Source of the DNA: Limnanthes douglasii subsp. nivea | Taxonomy: Eukaryota; Streptophyta; Magnoliopsida; Brassicales; Limnanthaceae | DNA: 64,000 nucleotides | Assembly: GCA_036936605.1 (NCBI GenBank) | Contig: JAUPFV010000001.1 | Span: forward strand, 248,680,925 to 248,744,924 | Direction of reading: 5' to 3' | Shown: piece by piece, positions 1-10,811 of the stretch | Numbering within the stretch: the stretch's first letter is position 1 | Layout of the letters: each line of letters starts with the position of its first letter | Translations under genes and position numbers: made by a program | Notes under the pieces: generated by a model | What the model was told of the DNA's origin: nothing | Database searches by the model: none | The model's input: only the letters and a program-made list of their open reading frames with translations

Positions 1-348
1 TAGTTTATTAGTACAGTATTATATTACCAAGTAGAAACTAGTGAGATAAAAGAGGTGTGTTCTTGTATTTAATCTTCCTAGAAAAGTCCAACCCCTATTA
101 ATGATGTTTGTTAGGATATTTGTAATTGTTTTTTCCTTGACCCATGGGCTTTATAAGTCAAACCCTGTAATTGGGTCATTGTTATGAGCCCTCATGCCAA
201 ATAGACGAATTACTAGGCATGCAGCTGAGTTATGCTTCTACTCCAACTATTGTTCTTCTATTAATATTTTATTTGGATTCACTGAGAATCCCTTCGGATA
301 TTATTAGGATTAGTAAAGATATGCTTTCAGCAATATCCGAGTTGATCA
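1..348 (-). repeat. Element A 3' LTR
   Basis: It aligns over its length with 4358-4734 and with the solo LTR at 21508-21894. The minus strand begins TGATCAACTCGGATATTGC, directly after a purine-rich tract. The far end is cut off by, or lies near, the window start. Confidence 0.8.
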
Positions 349-823
349 TATAGCCTCCTTAGCTATTTCATAAAGCTTTGAAAGAGCTCATTACATCAAA
401 TAATATATGAACTGATCATCTGGGTTGGAAGTGAATTCGAATGGTCTACCAATCAACTCAAAGGTCGATGCTTTATTATCAATTTTTCATTACACGTGTC
501 AGCTAATCCTTCAAAATTATAGAGCGATACAATTAATAGACTTTAATTATTTTTCCTAGGTGAAACACTCAAGTAGACCTTTTACTGTTTCTAATCTAAA
601 GTAAGAAAATATTTCAAATCTTAAATCTAAGGGGAGAAAACTTCATCGTCTTCAATATTTTTCAAGGTTTTATGTTCATAGCAAGAATTGCCTTGATTAA
701 AGGAGGCTGGCTTAACTTGTTGGAGTTAGACAGAGAGAAAAGAGAGATCCGAATCACAGCCGGATTGCTAGCCTCTCATGGTGGATTGGTCATTGAAAAA
801 GTGTTAGAACCAGATGAAAGTTC
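349..823. other. Element A interior, unassigned
   Basis: This stretch lies between the A 3' LTR and the first 211-bp direct repeat. The plus strand has an open frame from 672 that runs into the repeat, but I recognise no domain in it. The first bases (349-362) are the decayed polypurine tract of element A. Nothing else is visible. Confidence 0.4.
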
Positions 824-1034
824 ATCTTGTTGCAGACTAACAATATTTCTCAAGAAAAAGTTCTTTACTTCATCTTTAATAAATCTTGAACCATCAGAAC
901 AACCAGAATCACCAGTTAATCGATTAAAACAACCATATACATCAGTTCATAAATCAAAACAACCAAAAACACTAGTTCTCCAATCAAAAACAGTGTGAGA
1001 AACTTTGATGATCTTATTTCAAAAACTATCAGCA
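824..1034 (+). repeat. 211-bp direct repeat, left copy
   Basis: It is nearly identical to 2076-2286 in the same orientation. It is followed at 1034-1059 by a second partial copy of its own last 26 bases, just before the inverted B segment begins at 1060. The origin of the unit is unknown to me. Confidence 0.85.
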
Positions 1035-1059
1035 AACTTTGATGATCTTATTTCAAAAA

Positions 1060-2075
1060 CCCGATAATATCTGACAGGTCAGGCTTCGATGCGATGTCCC
1101 GCAACCGGGTTGCCTCCGCTGCGGCTATCCACGAACGGCTCTTTTCTTTTTCCTTCCCAAAGCCTTTTCTCGTCTAACGTCCGCTCCCTTTCAGTGTTCA
1201 GCCTGACAATGTCTTCCAAGAGCTATCTTCTGGTCATGATGAGGGTCGACCGTTTGTCCCGACCCCGGGTATATGGCTCCCGATCCGGGGCTTCTTCTCC
1301 CTCGGATAACGAAACGGCTCAGGCTACTTCTCTCCCGACCCTCTCCTCGACAGCCTCGTTCTTTATCTTTTCGATTGTGATTTTCAAAGAAAAATATTCC
1401 TTTTTGGTATCACGGATTCTCACAGACGGCGCCAATGATGAGAAAATAAATGACTAGGGAATATATTGAATCTTGAATCTGATGTGACTAGAGAGAGAGT
1501 GTAGAGAGAGAAAGAGCAAAGAGAATATAATAATGTGGAATGTCCCACCTACCAAGAATAAAGAATCCCCTTTTATAGTATGGGAAGGTGGACCCGTTTA
1601 TGTCATTGGTGGGCTTACTTTATTTCCCTTTGAGTCACAATAAAATACATATATAATAAAATAAAATATTTGAATATGTATTTCATATTACTTTTAATCA
1701 ATATTTCATTTTTTTTCTTTTCTAGCTATGTTGATAACTTATATTTCTACGAACTTTTAGCCTTCATTATTTTTTCAAATATTCATGCTCTCCTTTTGCT
1801 TAGATTTGAAAGTTTAATTTCATTATTTGTACTTTTTTACGTAAAAAAAATTATTTTTCAGATCATCAGAAGATAAACTCCACAATCAACACCATTTGTT
1901 TGTTGTGAAGATGTCATTATATTATCGTTGCAATTTTTCATGTTAATGGTGGTTGTTCTTGTTTGAATCATTTTCCTCAAATCATCAAACTACATTTATG
2001 AGGGAGTTTATTTAGACAAATGTAAATATTAGCAATACAAATGTAAAATATTTATACTAATTTGTTAACATATAA
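1060..2075 (-). mobile_element. Inverted 1-kb copy of the 5' end of a B-type element
   Basis: This is the reverse complement of 10102-11118 at roughly 98% identity by eye. It carries, in the same order, the Ulp1-like fragment, the truncated 5' LTR, the primer binding site and the start of gag. It is bounded by the 211-bp direct repeats at 824-1034 and 2076-2286. The copied unit includes the chimeric Ulp1/LTR junction. So the junction formed before the duplication, or both copies descend from an older chimeric element. Confidence 0.85.
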
Positions 2076-2286
2076 ATCTTGTTGCAGACTAACAATATTT
2101 CTCAAGAAAAAGTTATTTACTTCATCTTTAATAAATCTTGAACCATCAGAACAACCAGAATCACCAGTTAATCGATTAAAACAACCATATACATCACTTC
2201 ATAAATCAAAACAACCAAAAACACTAGTTCTCCAATCAAAAACAGTGTGAGAAACTTTGATGATCTTATTTCAAAAACTATCAGCA
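2076..2286 (+). repeat. 211-bp direct repeat, right copy
   Basis: It matches 824-1034 with few mismatches. To its right the minus strand resumes the element A protease region, so the repeat lies at the point where element A was interrupted. Confidence 0.85.
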
Positions 2287-2289
2287 ATA

Positions 2290-4154
2290 GTATGTCATTG
2301 CATGCAATAGATGCTCCGATCACAACAACATATTTATGTGAGCCGACAATATTTCTTAAATCATCTTTATTAAAGACAATGAATGGAGAAAGATCTTGGT
2401 AAATATGTGTGGATATTTTACCCTCTATCTGAGTTGTCCAATTGTTAACATGTCATTTTCTTGAACAACTCGAGGGTGCTGTCGCAGTGTCTCCCCTAAA
2501 AATAGTAAACGTTTCGAAAAATTTGCACAGATTGGAGGCAATTGCTGCCCTATCAGTTATTACCCCAACTTGGTTCCGATTTGATCAGGATCAAGATATT
2601 CGGTGTCCGCATCAAATATTTCCATAATCATCATGGTGTCTTCTTGTCTGGATGCCCCATACTTTTCCATGGACCACTTGGTGAGGTTGTTTGGGGTGCA
2701 TTATTATTGGGTTGAAGGTTGGTATTATCTTGTCTACTGCCCCCTTACCTTTTAAGAAAGACACCTAAATTTCCTCTCTCATTCAGATTATGTACTTATT
2801 ATTTTAAAGTTATATAGTTATGTGTATCATGACCCACATCATTGTAGCATTTGCAGAAATGAATACTTAGACTTTCTCTGGGATATTGAATTGGGGCTGG
2901 CCTTCTAAAAATGCATAGGATTCCTGATTTATCATATATCGTGGCCACACTTTCGCCCAGTTTGGAAAATCATTCAGACTGAACCCATTGGCCCCTCTTG
3001 GGTCTAGCTTGTTGGTTTTGGTTAGGTCGGTTTTGTCTGGCCGATGTGATCCATGTACGGACTATTTTGGCCTAAAATTAAAGGTAGCTTGGGGAATTAA
3101 TGTTGTAGCAGCAGACCTGTTGACACGGCACTCTAGAATTTTTAGTTTCTTCAATCGTAATCTGTTTTCCAACTTGATTTAACATCCTTCCCCAAGTTAT
3201 TATATTCTTTCGAGTTACTGCATCGGCTAACATAACCGGTTTTAATCTTTGTCTTAAAGAAGCGATAACCACCTGTTCAAAACAATCAACTAACCCATTT
3301 TATATATTCACAAATAGACTGATATATTATTTTAATAACTCGTTTGGTTCATGGGCACAATGGATAATAGTGTCACCATTCCCTTTGAGCTCATTGCTCC
3401 CCACAAATTGCCTTCTAAAAGCCACCCAAAACATATCAAAAAAATTTAGAGAACCTTGTGGGACACCGTTATACTATTTCAGGGCACTTCCTTTAAAGGT
3501 TTGTGAGAAAGCCTGACATAACAACTTGTCATTATCATCAAAGTTCATCAAAATTTTTATAAACTGCTCAAGGTGGTTGTCCGGATCTTTACTTGCATCA
3601 TACTTCTCCATCTTGGAACTATCAGATCGTCTAGGACGATGTTCGGAGAGTATTTTCGAGGACAATGAGGATTGCCTCTAATAATGACTTCGGCTAAATA
3701 CAGTATCTTCATCAGAAGTAGCAAAAATATATGGTTCAGATTGAATAACAAATTGATCATTCAATAGATGATCAATGCTATAATCTGTTGAATCCTTTAT
3801 TTTCTTTTGACTTTTATTCCTTTTTTATTTTGTTTATCTTGTCTCTTTTTCATGAATGCTTCTTAGTTAACCTCAATTTCTTTTTCTGACGGTCTTCGTC
3901 ACTACTGGATGAAAAAGACTTATTAGAGTCAGAATCAGTGGACGAACTATCAGAAGAATCCGATGCACTCATAACTTGTTTAACGCGACATGTTTTTTAG
4001 GTTTAATATGCGCATTTGGGGACTGTTTATTGTCACTATGCTCCTCTACAAACACACCACATGCATCAGGCATTTCTTTCATTGTTTTTTCAGCTCGCTT
4101 TTGGGCCCTTAGAGCTTCAGTTTCAGCCCTTATCTGATCACGTTCAGCTTGCAT
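2290..4154 (-). pseudogene. Element A gag and protease remnant
   Basis: Read on the minus strand, this contains recognisable pieces of the gag-protease polyprotein of the Tat elements in this window. At 4154-3969 there is a charged, coiled-coil-like gag N-terminal segment. At about 3665-3474 a segment contains the conserved pattern of a basic stretch, then KMEKYDASKDPDNHLEQF, then a Phe/Asp-rich helix. At about 3270-3080 lies the equivalent of the end of the retrotransposon gag domain. At about 2390-2290 is the stretch before the protease active site (DDLR, VGSHK and VVVIGA). Many stops and frameshifts separate these pieces. The DTG active-site triplet is lost at the junction with the direct repeat. 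It is a pseudogene with no intact reading frame. Confidence 0.75.
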
Positions 4155-4357
4155 AAATTGTCTTTAATCTGTGTTGTGATTGACATGAGACACATTAGTG
4201 TGCTCATTATTGTCTCTTACATCTTCAACTTGAGGAGGCGGAACATCCTGCATGTTAAGATTCATGCTTGGATGATGTCCGAACTACGATTTTTGCTTGC
4301 TGGTTTCGAATAAAGCTATCCAGACACCTTTTCCTCCCATTGTAGTCGTCATTCTGG

Positions 4358-4734
4358 TGTAGATGGTTTATCATAAGGAGGGTATTTTGGGTAGTTTATT
4401 TGAAGAGTATTAAATTACCAAGTATAAAGTTGTGAGATAAAATAGGTGTGTGATTGTATTTAACCCCTCTTAATGATGTTTGTTGGGGTATTTATAGTTC
4501 TTTTTTCTTTAATCTATGGGATTTATGGGTCAAACCCTGTAATTCTGTCATTGTTATGAGCCCACACGCCCAATTGACAAATTACTATGCATGCAGCTGA
4601 GTCATGGTTCCACTCCAACACACTCCAACTTCTGTTCCTCTATTAATATTTTATTTGGATTCTTTAAAACGCCCTTCAGATTTTATTAAAATTAGTAGAG
4701 ATATGCTTCCTGCAATTTCCAAACTCAATACACA
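4358..4734 (-). repeat. Element A 5' LTR
   Basis: It shares the LTR sequence with 1-348, including a minus-strand promoter-like CTATAAATACC at about 4490-4500. Just left of it, at about 4330-4357, the minus strand has a decayed primer binding site that aligns with the B and E sites. Confidence 0.75.
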
Positions 4735-6296
4735 AACAATAGTTCATCTAAAAATAATGAGTATGGATAGAATATGTGAGATTATAACAATGACTCATAT
4801 GGTGAAGTACAACATGAAAAACAAGAATAACAAGATGTCAAACAACTTAGAAAGAGAAAGTAAAAAAGATGGATTAAGTTATTTAATACTTATTTAATTA
4901 ATTTTTTTAGATAATTTAATAACATTTATTTAATGTTTAAAATTTGAAACATTACACCTTATAATTAGAGTTAATGATCACTAATAATCATGTTACATAT
5001 TTAACAAAGTTGTGAGATAAACTTGAAGTAGAAAATAAAATAAATTGAAAAAATCTAACTTGAACTCAACAAACTATAAAATAAAACTGTAAATAAATTA
5101 AAATAGTGAAAGAAGAAAAAATAATATAAGAAGATGAGGTAAGTGTCAATTTGAATAAAATAATCTATCAAGCCTTGTATATAAAACTCTTGACAAACTA
5201 AAATGAAATAAGATATGACAACTTTTTAGAAATCTATCATGCTTTGTATAAGATAACAAGGTAAACTATTAAAAAGATAAGACATAACTGTTGTAATACG
5301 AACTACTAAAGTATTAACGCATTGATACATGGCAATTATACTTTATATAACACATTGCATATTAACAAAACATGACAAATATTTAGAAATCTATCGTGTT
5401 TATTATAAAAGGAAATGTTGACAGAACAATTATGATAAACCCAACAAATAATGGCGTAATTTTAGAAATATGACAAACTAAAATATAAGCAAAACATGTT
5501 AGATTTTTAAAAATCTACAAACATTCCATATTTGCAATAATTTGTGGAGTGCTTTTTTACATTATAAACTATTAATTCTATCTAAATTTCATATTTTTAC
5601 ATTATATGTAGAGCTTCAAAATGCCAAAGCATATGTAACAAACCTAATATAAAAAATATAAAAAATAAGAAATAAAAATGGCCGAGAAATAATTAAGCAT
5701 CTACAAACTATTTAATTTGAAGACATAGGCATAGCATATTGATGATGTGAGTAAATATTATATGTTATATAATAAACCTTTTGAATAATGCAGAACATTA
5801 CGTTTTATTTTACTAAATAATTTACATATTTTTTTTATGAATTTGGAGTTGCAAAACCATGTCAAAGATGTGAGAATTTGAAATAAAATTTGATTCAGTT
5901 TTAAAATGAAACAAAAATAATATGGAATAAAAACTATCTCGTGTAACAAAATAAATGACAAAGTAAAATGACCAACTCAAATTACAGAAAAATGCAATTT
6001 TTTTAAAAGCCAAATAGAAAAAAAAATTGATTTAAATAAGTACAAAATGTAGCCGAATATCAAGATTAATTAAGAATACTTGCTCAGACTATATAAACAA
6101 AATTGACAATATATAAAAGATTAAAATAAAAGGACAAGCTAATTAAAGCTAAAAATAGATGCGGGATTGAAAAAATAAAATACAAATGTGACAATATAAT
6201 GTTTGTAATGCAAAATATCTTAGTAATGAGGATGTTGAAATTACAAAATAAGAAAAACAGAATGATGAATTCCAATAAACATTGATTTGAAAACCT
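4735..6296. other. AT-rich intergenic DNA
   Basis: No coding region or RNA gene is supported. A loose motif around AGAAATCTATCATGCTTTGT recurs three or four times between 5150 and 5530, which may be a very old tandem repeat. Short open frames here look like chance. Confidence 0.5.
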
Positions 6297-8925
6297 AAAA
6301 AGTTCTTTATGGTGGAATGGTCATCTTTGAGAATGATGAATCTTTTGATGTCAAAGGGATTAAAACGATACGAATCAAATTGTCTACAGAAGTTAAGATA
6401 GTTGATGTTAGACGCGGAAAGGTTTACTTATAGGGCTTGAAATGACAGACTTAGGGTTATGCAAGGCTCCCTTGTTGTTATGAAAGCCTATATGACTAAT
6501 AACTTGTTAGTTCTTGAAGGTACTATAGTAGTATGAAGTGTGGGGTGGTAAATTTTTTTACCAGGTTGTGGCATCATCTACGTGGTATTTAAGTAAGAAT
6601 TGACTCATTGAACTACGTTAACATATGTTGTTAGGTGGTACTACATTCAGAAGCTGAGATTTTGTGAAAACTGCATTTTAGGTAAGAGCAAAATGCTAAA
6701 GTTTTAGCCCAACGACCAGACATTTAATAAAATACTTAATTATGTTCATTCAGATATTTTGGGTCCAACACAGGAACCTTCCATAGGTGATGCAAGGTAT
6801 TTTATATCGATGGTTGATAACTATTCCAGAAAAGTATGGTTTCCAATTTGAATACCATAGATAAAGCATTTGATACCTATATGACCTAGAAAACTTAGGT
6901 AGAAAAATCAAATTAGGAAAATGTTTAAGAATCTTTGTACTGATAATGGCCTTAGAATATGTGAACACCGCGTTTACTAGCTATTGCGCAAAGTTTGGAA
7001 TTGTTAGATTTAGAACCATACACAGCATTGTTAGATTTAGAACCATAAGGATAAGTTGTGACAACGACTTTATATATCATCAACATAAGTCCATCATAAA
7101 AATCTTATGTTTCTTTTCCCTTAACATTCATAGTCTAGAATGAAACCTAAGCTATAATAGTAAGAGTGTTTAGATCTGTTGTCTATGCACTTGCGAAGCA
7201 GAATAAACTTAAGCCAGTAACACTTAAATATTTGTTTCTCCCCAATCCAGAATCAGTAAAATAGTATATGCGTGGTGCTTTGAACCTGAATGCTAGAATG
7301 TTTTGATAATCATAGACATGATTTTCAATAAATAGTACTTTTCATTGAAGAATATGTTAGAGACTTAACCTAGTACTATCAGGAAGAGATGTGAAGTTAA
7401 TTAGATCTAATTTATAAAATGAAGTTGGTGATGCTTTTACCGAATAATATTTTTGGGTCTGGTTTCGCCTCAGGTCGTACATAGAAAGTTCAACCACTGC
7501 ATGAGTCTAAATCTGACCGAGAGTGTTGTTCTATGGCTTCCAAATAATCAAAGAGATGAACATCAGTATGATATTTATCAACTAGAGAGTGATAGAGCAC
7601 GAAGACCAAGTACACAACTGCATATGTATGGTTTTGTCGATGTAATTGGTCATGTTTTATCGATTGAAATACAAGGAGATGCTATTTGACCAAAAAATGT
7701 ATCAGGATGTTATCAATAGCAGTGATAAAGAGAACTGGCTTACAACTACGAAAGAAGATGAGCACCTCGATTTTTGTGAAGTAACCAAACAGTCAAAATC
7801 TGGTTGAGAGTAAATTAGTATTCAAGAGGAAGCCATGTATTCTTGGTGTAAGTTGCCTATATACAAGTCTAGGCTCGTGGCTAAGGGCTTTACGTAAAAA
7901 GAGGATGTAGGTTTCAATAAAATATTTTTGTCTTCATCTGGGTTTTACTGTCAATTGTTGTTAGATTTTATATCGAGTTAAATCATATGGATATTATTAC
8001 TACTTTTTTCTTGATGAATTAAAATATATAATTTACACGTGTCAACCGAAAAGGTTTGAAGAAGGGAAGTAAGTTTATGTGTATTTGTTGCATAGACCCT
8101 CTATTGCCTAAATCAGTCACCGATACAGTAAAGTAGAAGATTTGATTTTATGAGACAAGTCATATTATAAATGTATGTGAATGACATGATAATAGATGGT
8201 AGAAATAAGAAGCATATTAAGTCGGTAAAGACTCAGCTAAAAAAGAGAGAGTTTGAGATGAATGATATGGGAAAAGCTAAGAGAATACTTGCTACGAAGA
8301 TCAAGATGAACATATTGAAAATGTATATATTCTTATCTCAACAAGAATACATGCAAGACATCCTAAATAAGTTATTTATGTCCAATCTAGAGAAGTTGCA
8401 TTGACACGCACTCAAGTAGCTCATAAAATACTTGAACGGCTCGACTTCTATAGGGTTGTGTTACATTCCAAAAGATACATGTGATATATTGCTGAAGAGG
8501 TATGTGGAATCCGATCGTGCAACCTGCCTCAACAAAAGGAAATATACTTCGGGTTATCAGTTTACTATGCTTAGATGAGTGGTTAGCTGGAAGTCTTATA
8601 TATACATAAGGTCGTTGCATTATCGTCTACTGAAGCCAAGTATATGGCTCAGACCAAATCCATGAAAGATGTTATTTGGCTGAAGATATTGTTGAGTGAA
8701 ATCACAGGTGCGGAGCAAGATGTGTTTTTGTTCAGTGATAACACGAGTGTTATTTATTTGATGATAAATATGAAGTTCCATGAGTGAACTAAACATGTAG
8801 ACATTAAGTTTCACTTCATTAGAGTCGTGATGAAGAAGAAGAAAGTGAAGGAGACCATGATTTCTAGTGAGAAAATCCTTTTGGATGCTCTTATCAAGAT
8901 ATTAAAAATTTTAAAGCTCACGAAC
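6297..8925 (+). pseudogene. Ty1/Copia pol remnant
   Basis: Conserved Copia pol blocks follow each other in the right order but in shifting frames. At about 6690-6840 are the end of the pre-integrase zinc-binding region and the integrase start (SDI-GPTQEPS-like, MVDNYSRKVW). At about 6930-7000 is the integrase TDNG motif region. At 7560-7700 is the linker before RT (RRPSTQLHMYGF). At about 7800-7930 is the RT start. At 8171-8404 is RT motif YVNDM with the following EFEMNDMGKAK block. At about 8610-8925 is Copia RNase H (LSSTEAKYMAQ, SDNTS, TKHVDIKFHFIR). The second Asp-box residue is Asn-Asp (YVND) where active elements have YVDD. The 5' LTR and gag are missing. The Tork-like lineage is an inference from the linker and RT blocks. 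Confidence 0.85.
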
Positions 8926-9029
8926 TATATGAGATTGGTTCAAGTTTGGAGGCATGTGAGTTTATATCTAAAGAGTTAAAATATTGGATACAATGAATAC
9001 TGGAGTTACTAGAAGCCGAGGTGGAGAAT

Positions 9030-9911
9030 TGTTAGGTGTAGGCTAGAAGTAACTCATCAACATATGTATAATCATAAGATTACATGAGTGTTGGATCAAC
9101 CATTACGTGTATAGGCACGAACTATTAAAACTCTCTGAATCTTGAACCATGAATTAGTTACAAAGACGTCTATTGACCCCAAGGGTTGAGACAAGTTGTA
9201 GAAGACTAGTGATCATTGAGTCGAATGGAATTTGTGGTGAGTCAAATATGGATGAACAAAGCAATATGATTGAAGCAAACTGATCAGAAGAACCAGTATA
9301 ATCTAAAAAGCTGGAGTGTAACACATATGTCGAAGAAAAATATATCATTTACTAAGGCTCCTATGTTAATTGGGTTATCTTATATTAATAGAGTATGAGT
9401 TATTTCGGTCGTTGATTAATGGGCTTTAATCTAAAGTTTTTTATGAAGAATTAGTGTTTTCATAAACCTATAAAAAATATATATACTGTGATGCAATGTG
9501 TAACATGATACAACTGTAACTGTAGAATGACAATTATATGAGAAGATATTTCATGTGATAATGAAATAGCTTTAAGTTTTTTAATGATAAGTACGGTTAG
9601 AGATAAACAGCGAACATATGGTTATGTGAATCACGTTATCTTTTATTATATAGGATGATTGTGTCCTTTATATTCCGAGAGTCTTTATGTAACCTATTTA
9701 TATATAAAAAAGTGTTCGTTGCTCGTGATTGTAGAATTTCTTCACAACCTGAACAACGTTAAATATCATCTTATGTGTTTGGTTTTATTGCGCTTTCTTT
9801 TATATGTTGCTCATCTTGTACATGAAAATTATGTCGTTCTTTCGTACGTTTTTTTTACTCGTATATTGGTTCTTTCCACGATAAATCGTACTATTGGTTT
9901 AAGCCCCAACA
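9030..9911 (+). repeat. Copia 3' LTR
   Basis: It begins TGTTAGG right after a purine tract (AGGTGGAGAAT, ending 9029) and ends CCCCAACA, the usual inverted ends of Copia LTRs. The length is about 882 bp. No matching 5' LTR is in the window, so the element is 5'-truncated. Confidence 0.75.
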
Positions 9912-10101
9912 AAAAAAATAGTATAAGAAGTCCATACTGAAGACCATTAAGCAAAAAATAGACAAACTAAAATCTTCATCATATTAATATACACATCACA
10001 ATAAAATGAAAAAAAAAGTTGAATATGAAATTGATCAACTTTAACGTTTAATATGCAAAACCATTTTTTAATCTATGACTCGATGAAAAATAAAGAAAAT
10101 A

Positions 10102-10538
10102 TTATATGTTAACAAATTAGTATAAATATTTTACATTTGTATCGCTAATATTTACATTTGTCTAAATAAACTCCCTCATAAATGTAGTTTGATGATTTGA
10201 GGAAAATGATTCAAACAAGAACAACCACCATTAACATGAAAAATTGCAACGATAATATAATGACATGTTCACAACAAACAAATGGTGTTGATTGTGGAGT
10301 TTATCTTCTGATGATCTGAAAAATAATTTTTTTTTACGTAAAAAAGTACAAATAATGAAATTAAACTTTCAAATCTAAGGAAAAGGAGAGTATAAATATT
10401 TGAAAAAATAATGAAGGCCAAAAGTTCGTAGAAATATAAGTTATCAACATAGTTAGAAAAGAAAAAAAATGAAATATTGATTAAAAGTAATATGAAATAC
10501 ATATTCAAATATTTTATTTTATTATATATGTATTTTAA
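10102..10538 (+). pseudogene. Ulp1-like (C48) peptidase fragment fused to the LTR
   Basis: At about 10250-10316 the plus strand encodes SQQTNGVDCGVYLLMI, then a stop. This is the catalytic Cys box (Q-x-NGVDCG) of the Ulp1/SENP SUMO-protease family. Plants carry many such domains inside Mutator-like and CACTA-like transposons. Only the Cys box and a little upstream sequence are present, with no His or Asp box. The fragment runs directly into a Gypsy LTR that lacks its first ~120 bases. An inverted copy lies at 1640-2075. It is a captured transposon or gene fragment, not a working enzyme. Confidence 0.7.
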
Positions 10539-10739
10539 AGGGACTCAGAGAGAAATAAAGTAAGCCCACCAATGACATAAACGGGTCCACCTTCCCATAC
10601 TATAAAAGGGGATTCTTTATTCTTGGTAGGTGGGACATTCCACATTATTATATTCTCTTTGCTCTTTCTCTCTCTACACTCTCTCTCTAGTCACATCAGA
10701 TTCAAGATTCAATATATTCCCTAGTCATTTATTTTCTCA
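10539..10739 (+). repeat. Element B 5' LTR, truncated
   Basis: It matches the last ~200 bases of the 3' LTR. The first ~120 bases (most of U3) are replaced by the Ulp1-like fragment. The TATA-like ACTATAAAAGG at about 10598 is kept. It ends TTTTCTCA just before the primer binding site. Confidence 0.85.
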
Positions 10740-10742
10740 TCA

Positions 10743-10760
10743 TTGGCGCCGTCTGTGGGA
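10743..10760 (+). other. Element B primer binding site
   Basis: TGGCGCCGTCTGTGGGAA lies 3-4 bases after the LTR. Starting with TGG, it has the form of a complement to a tRNA 3' CCA end. I do not assign the tRNA. Confidence 0.8.
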
Positions 10761-10811
10761 ATCCGTGATACCAAAAAGGAATATTTTTCTTTGAAAATCA
10801 CAATCGAAAAG

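Larger units (their letters stand above)
1..4734 (-). mobile_element. Element A: decayed Ty3/Gypsy (Tat-like) retrotransposon
   Basis: Two copies of the same LTR (1-348 and about 4358-4734) flank antisense gag and protease remnants. The element reads right to left. Directly inside the left LTR, the minus strand reads AAGGAGGCTATA followed by TGATCAAC. This matches the polypurine tract and LTR start of elements B, D and E in decayed form, which fixes orientation. RT, RNase H and integrase are missing, so a large deletion has removed pol. A 1-kb inverted piece of a B-type element sits inside it. The left LTR may extend beyond the window edge. Family assignment comes from the gag similarity to B and E. 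Confidence 0.8.
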
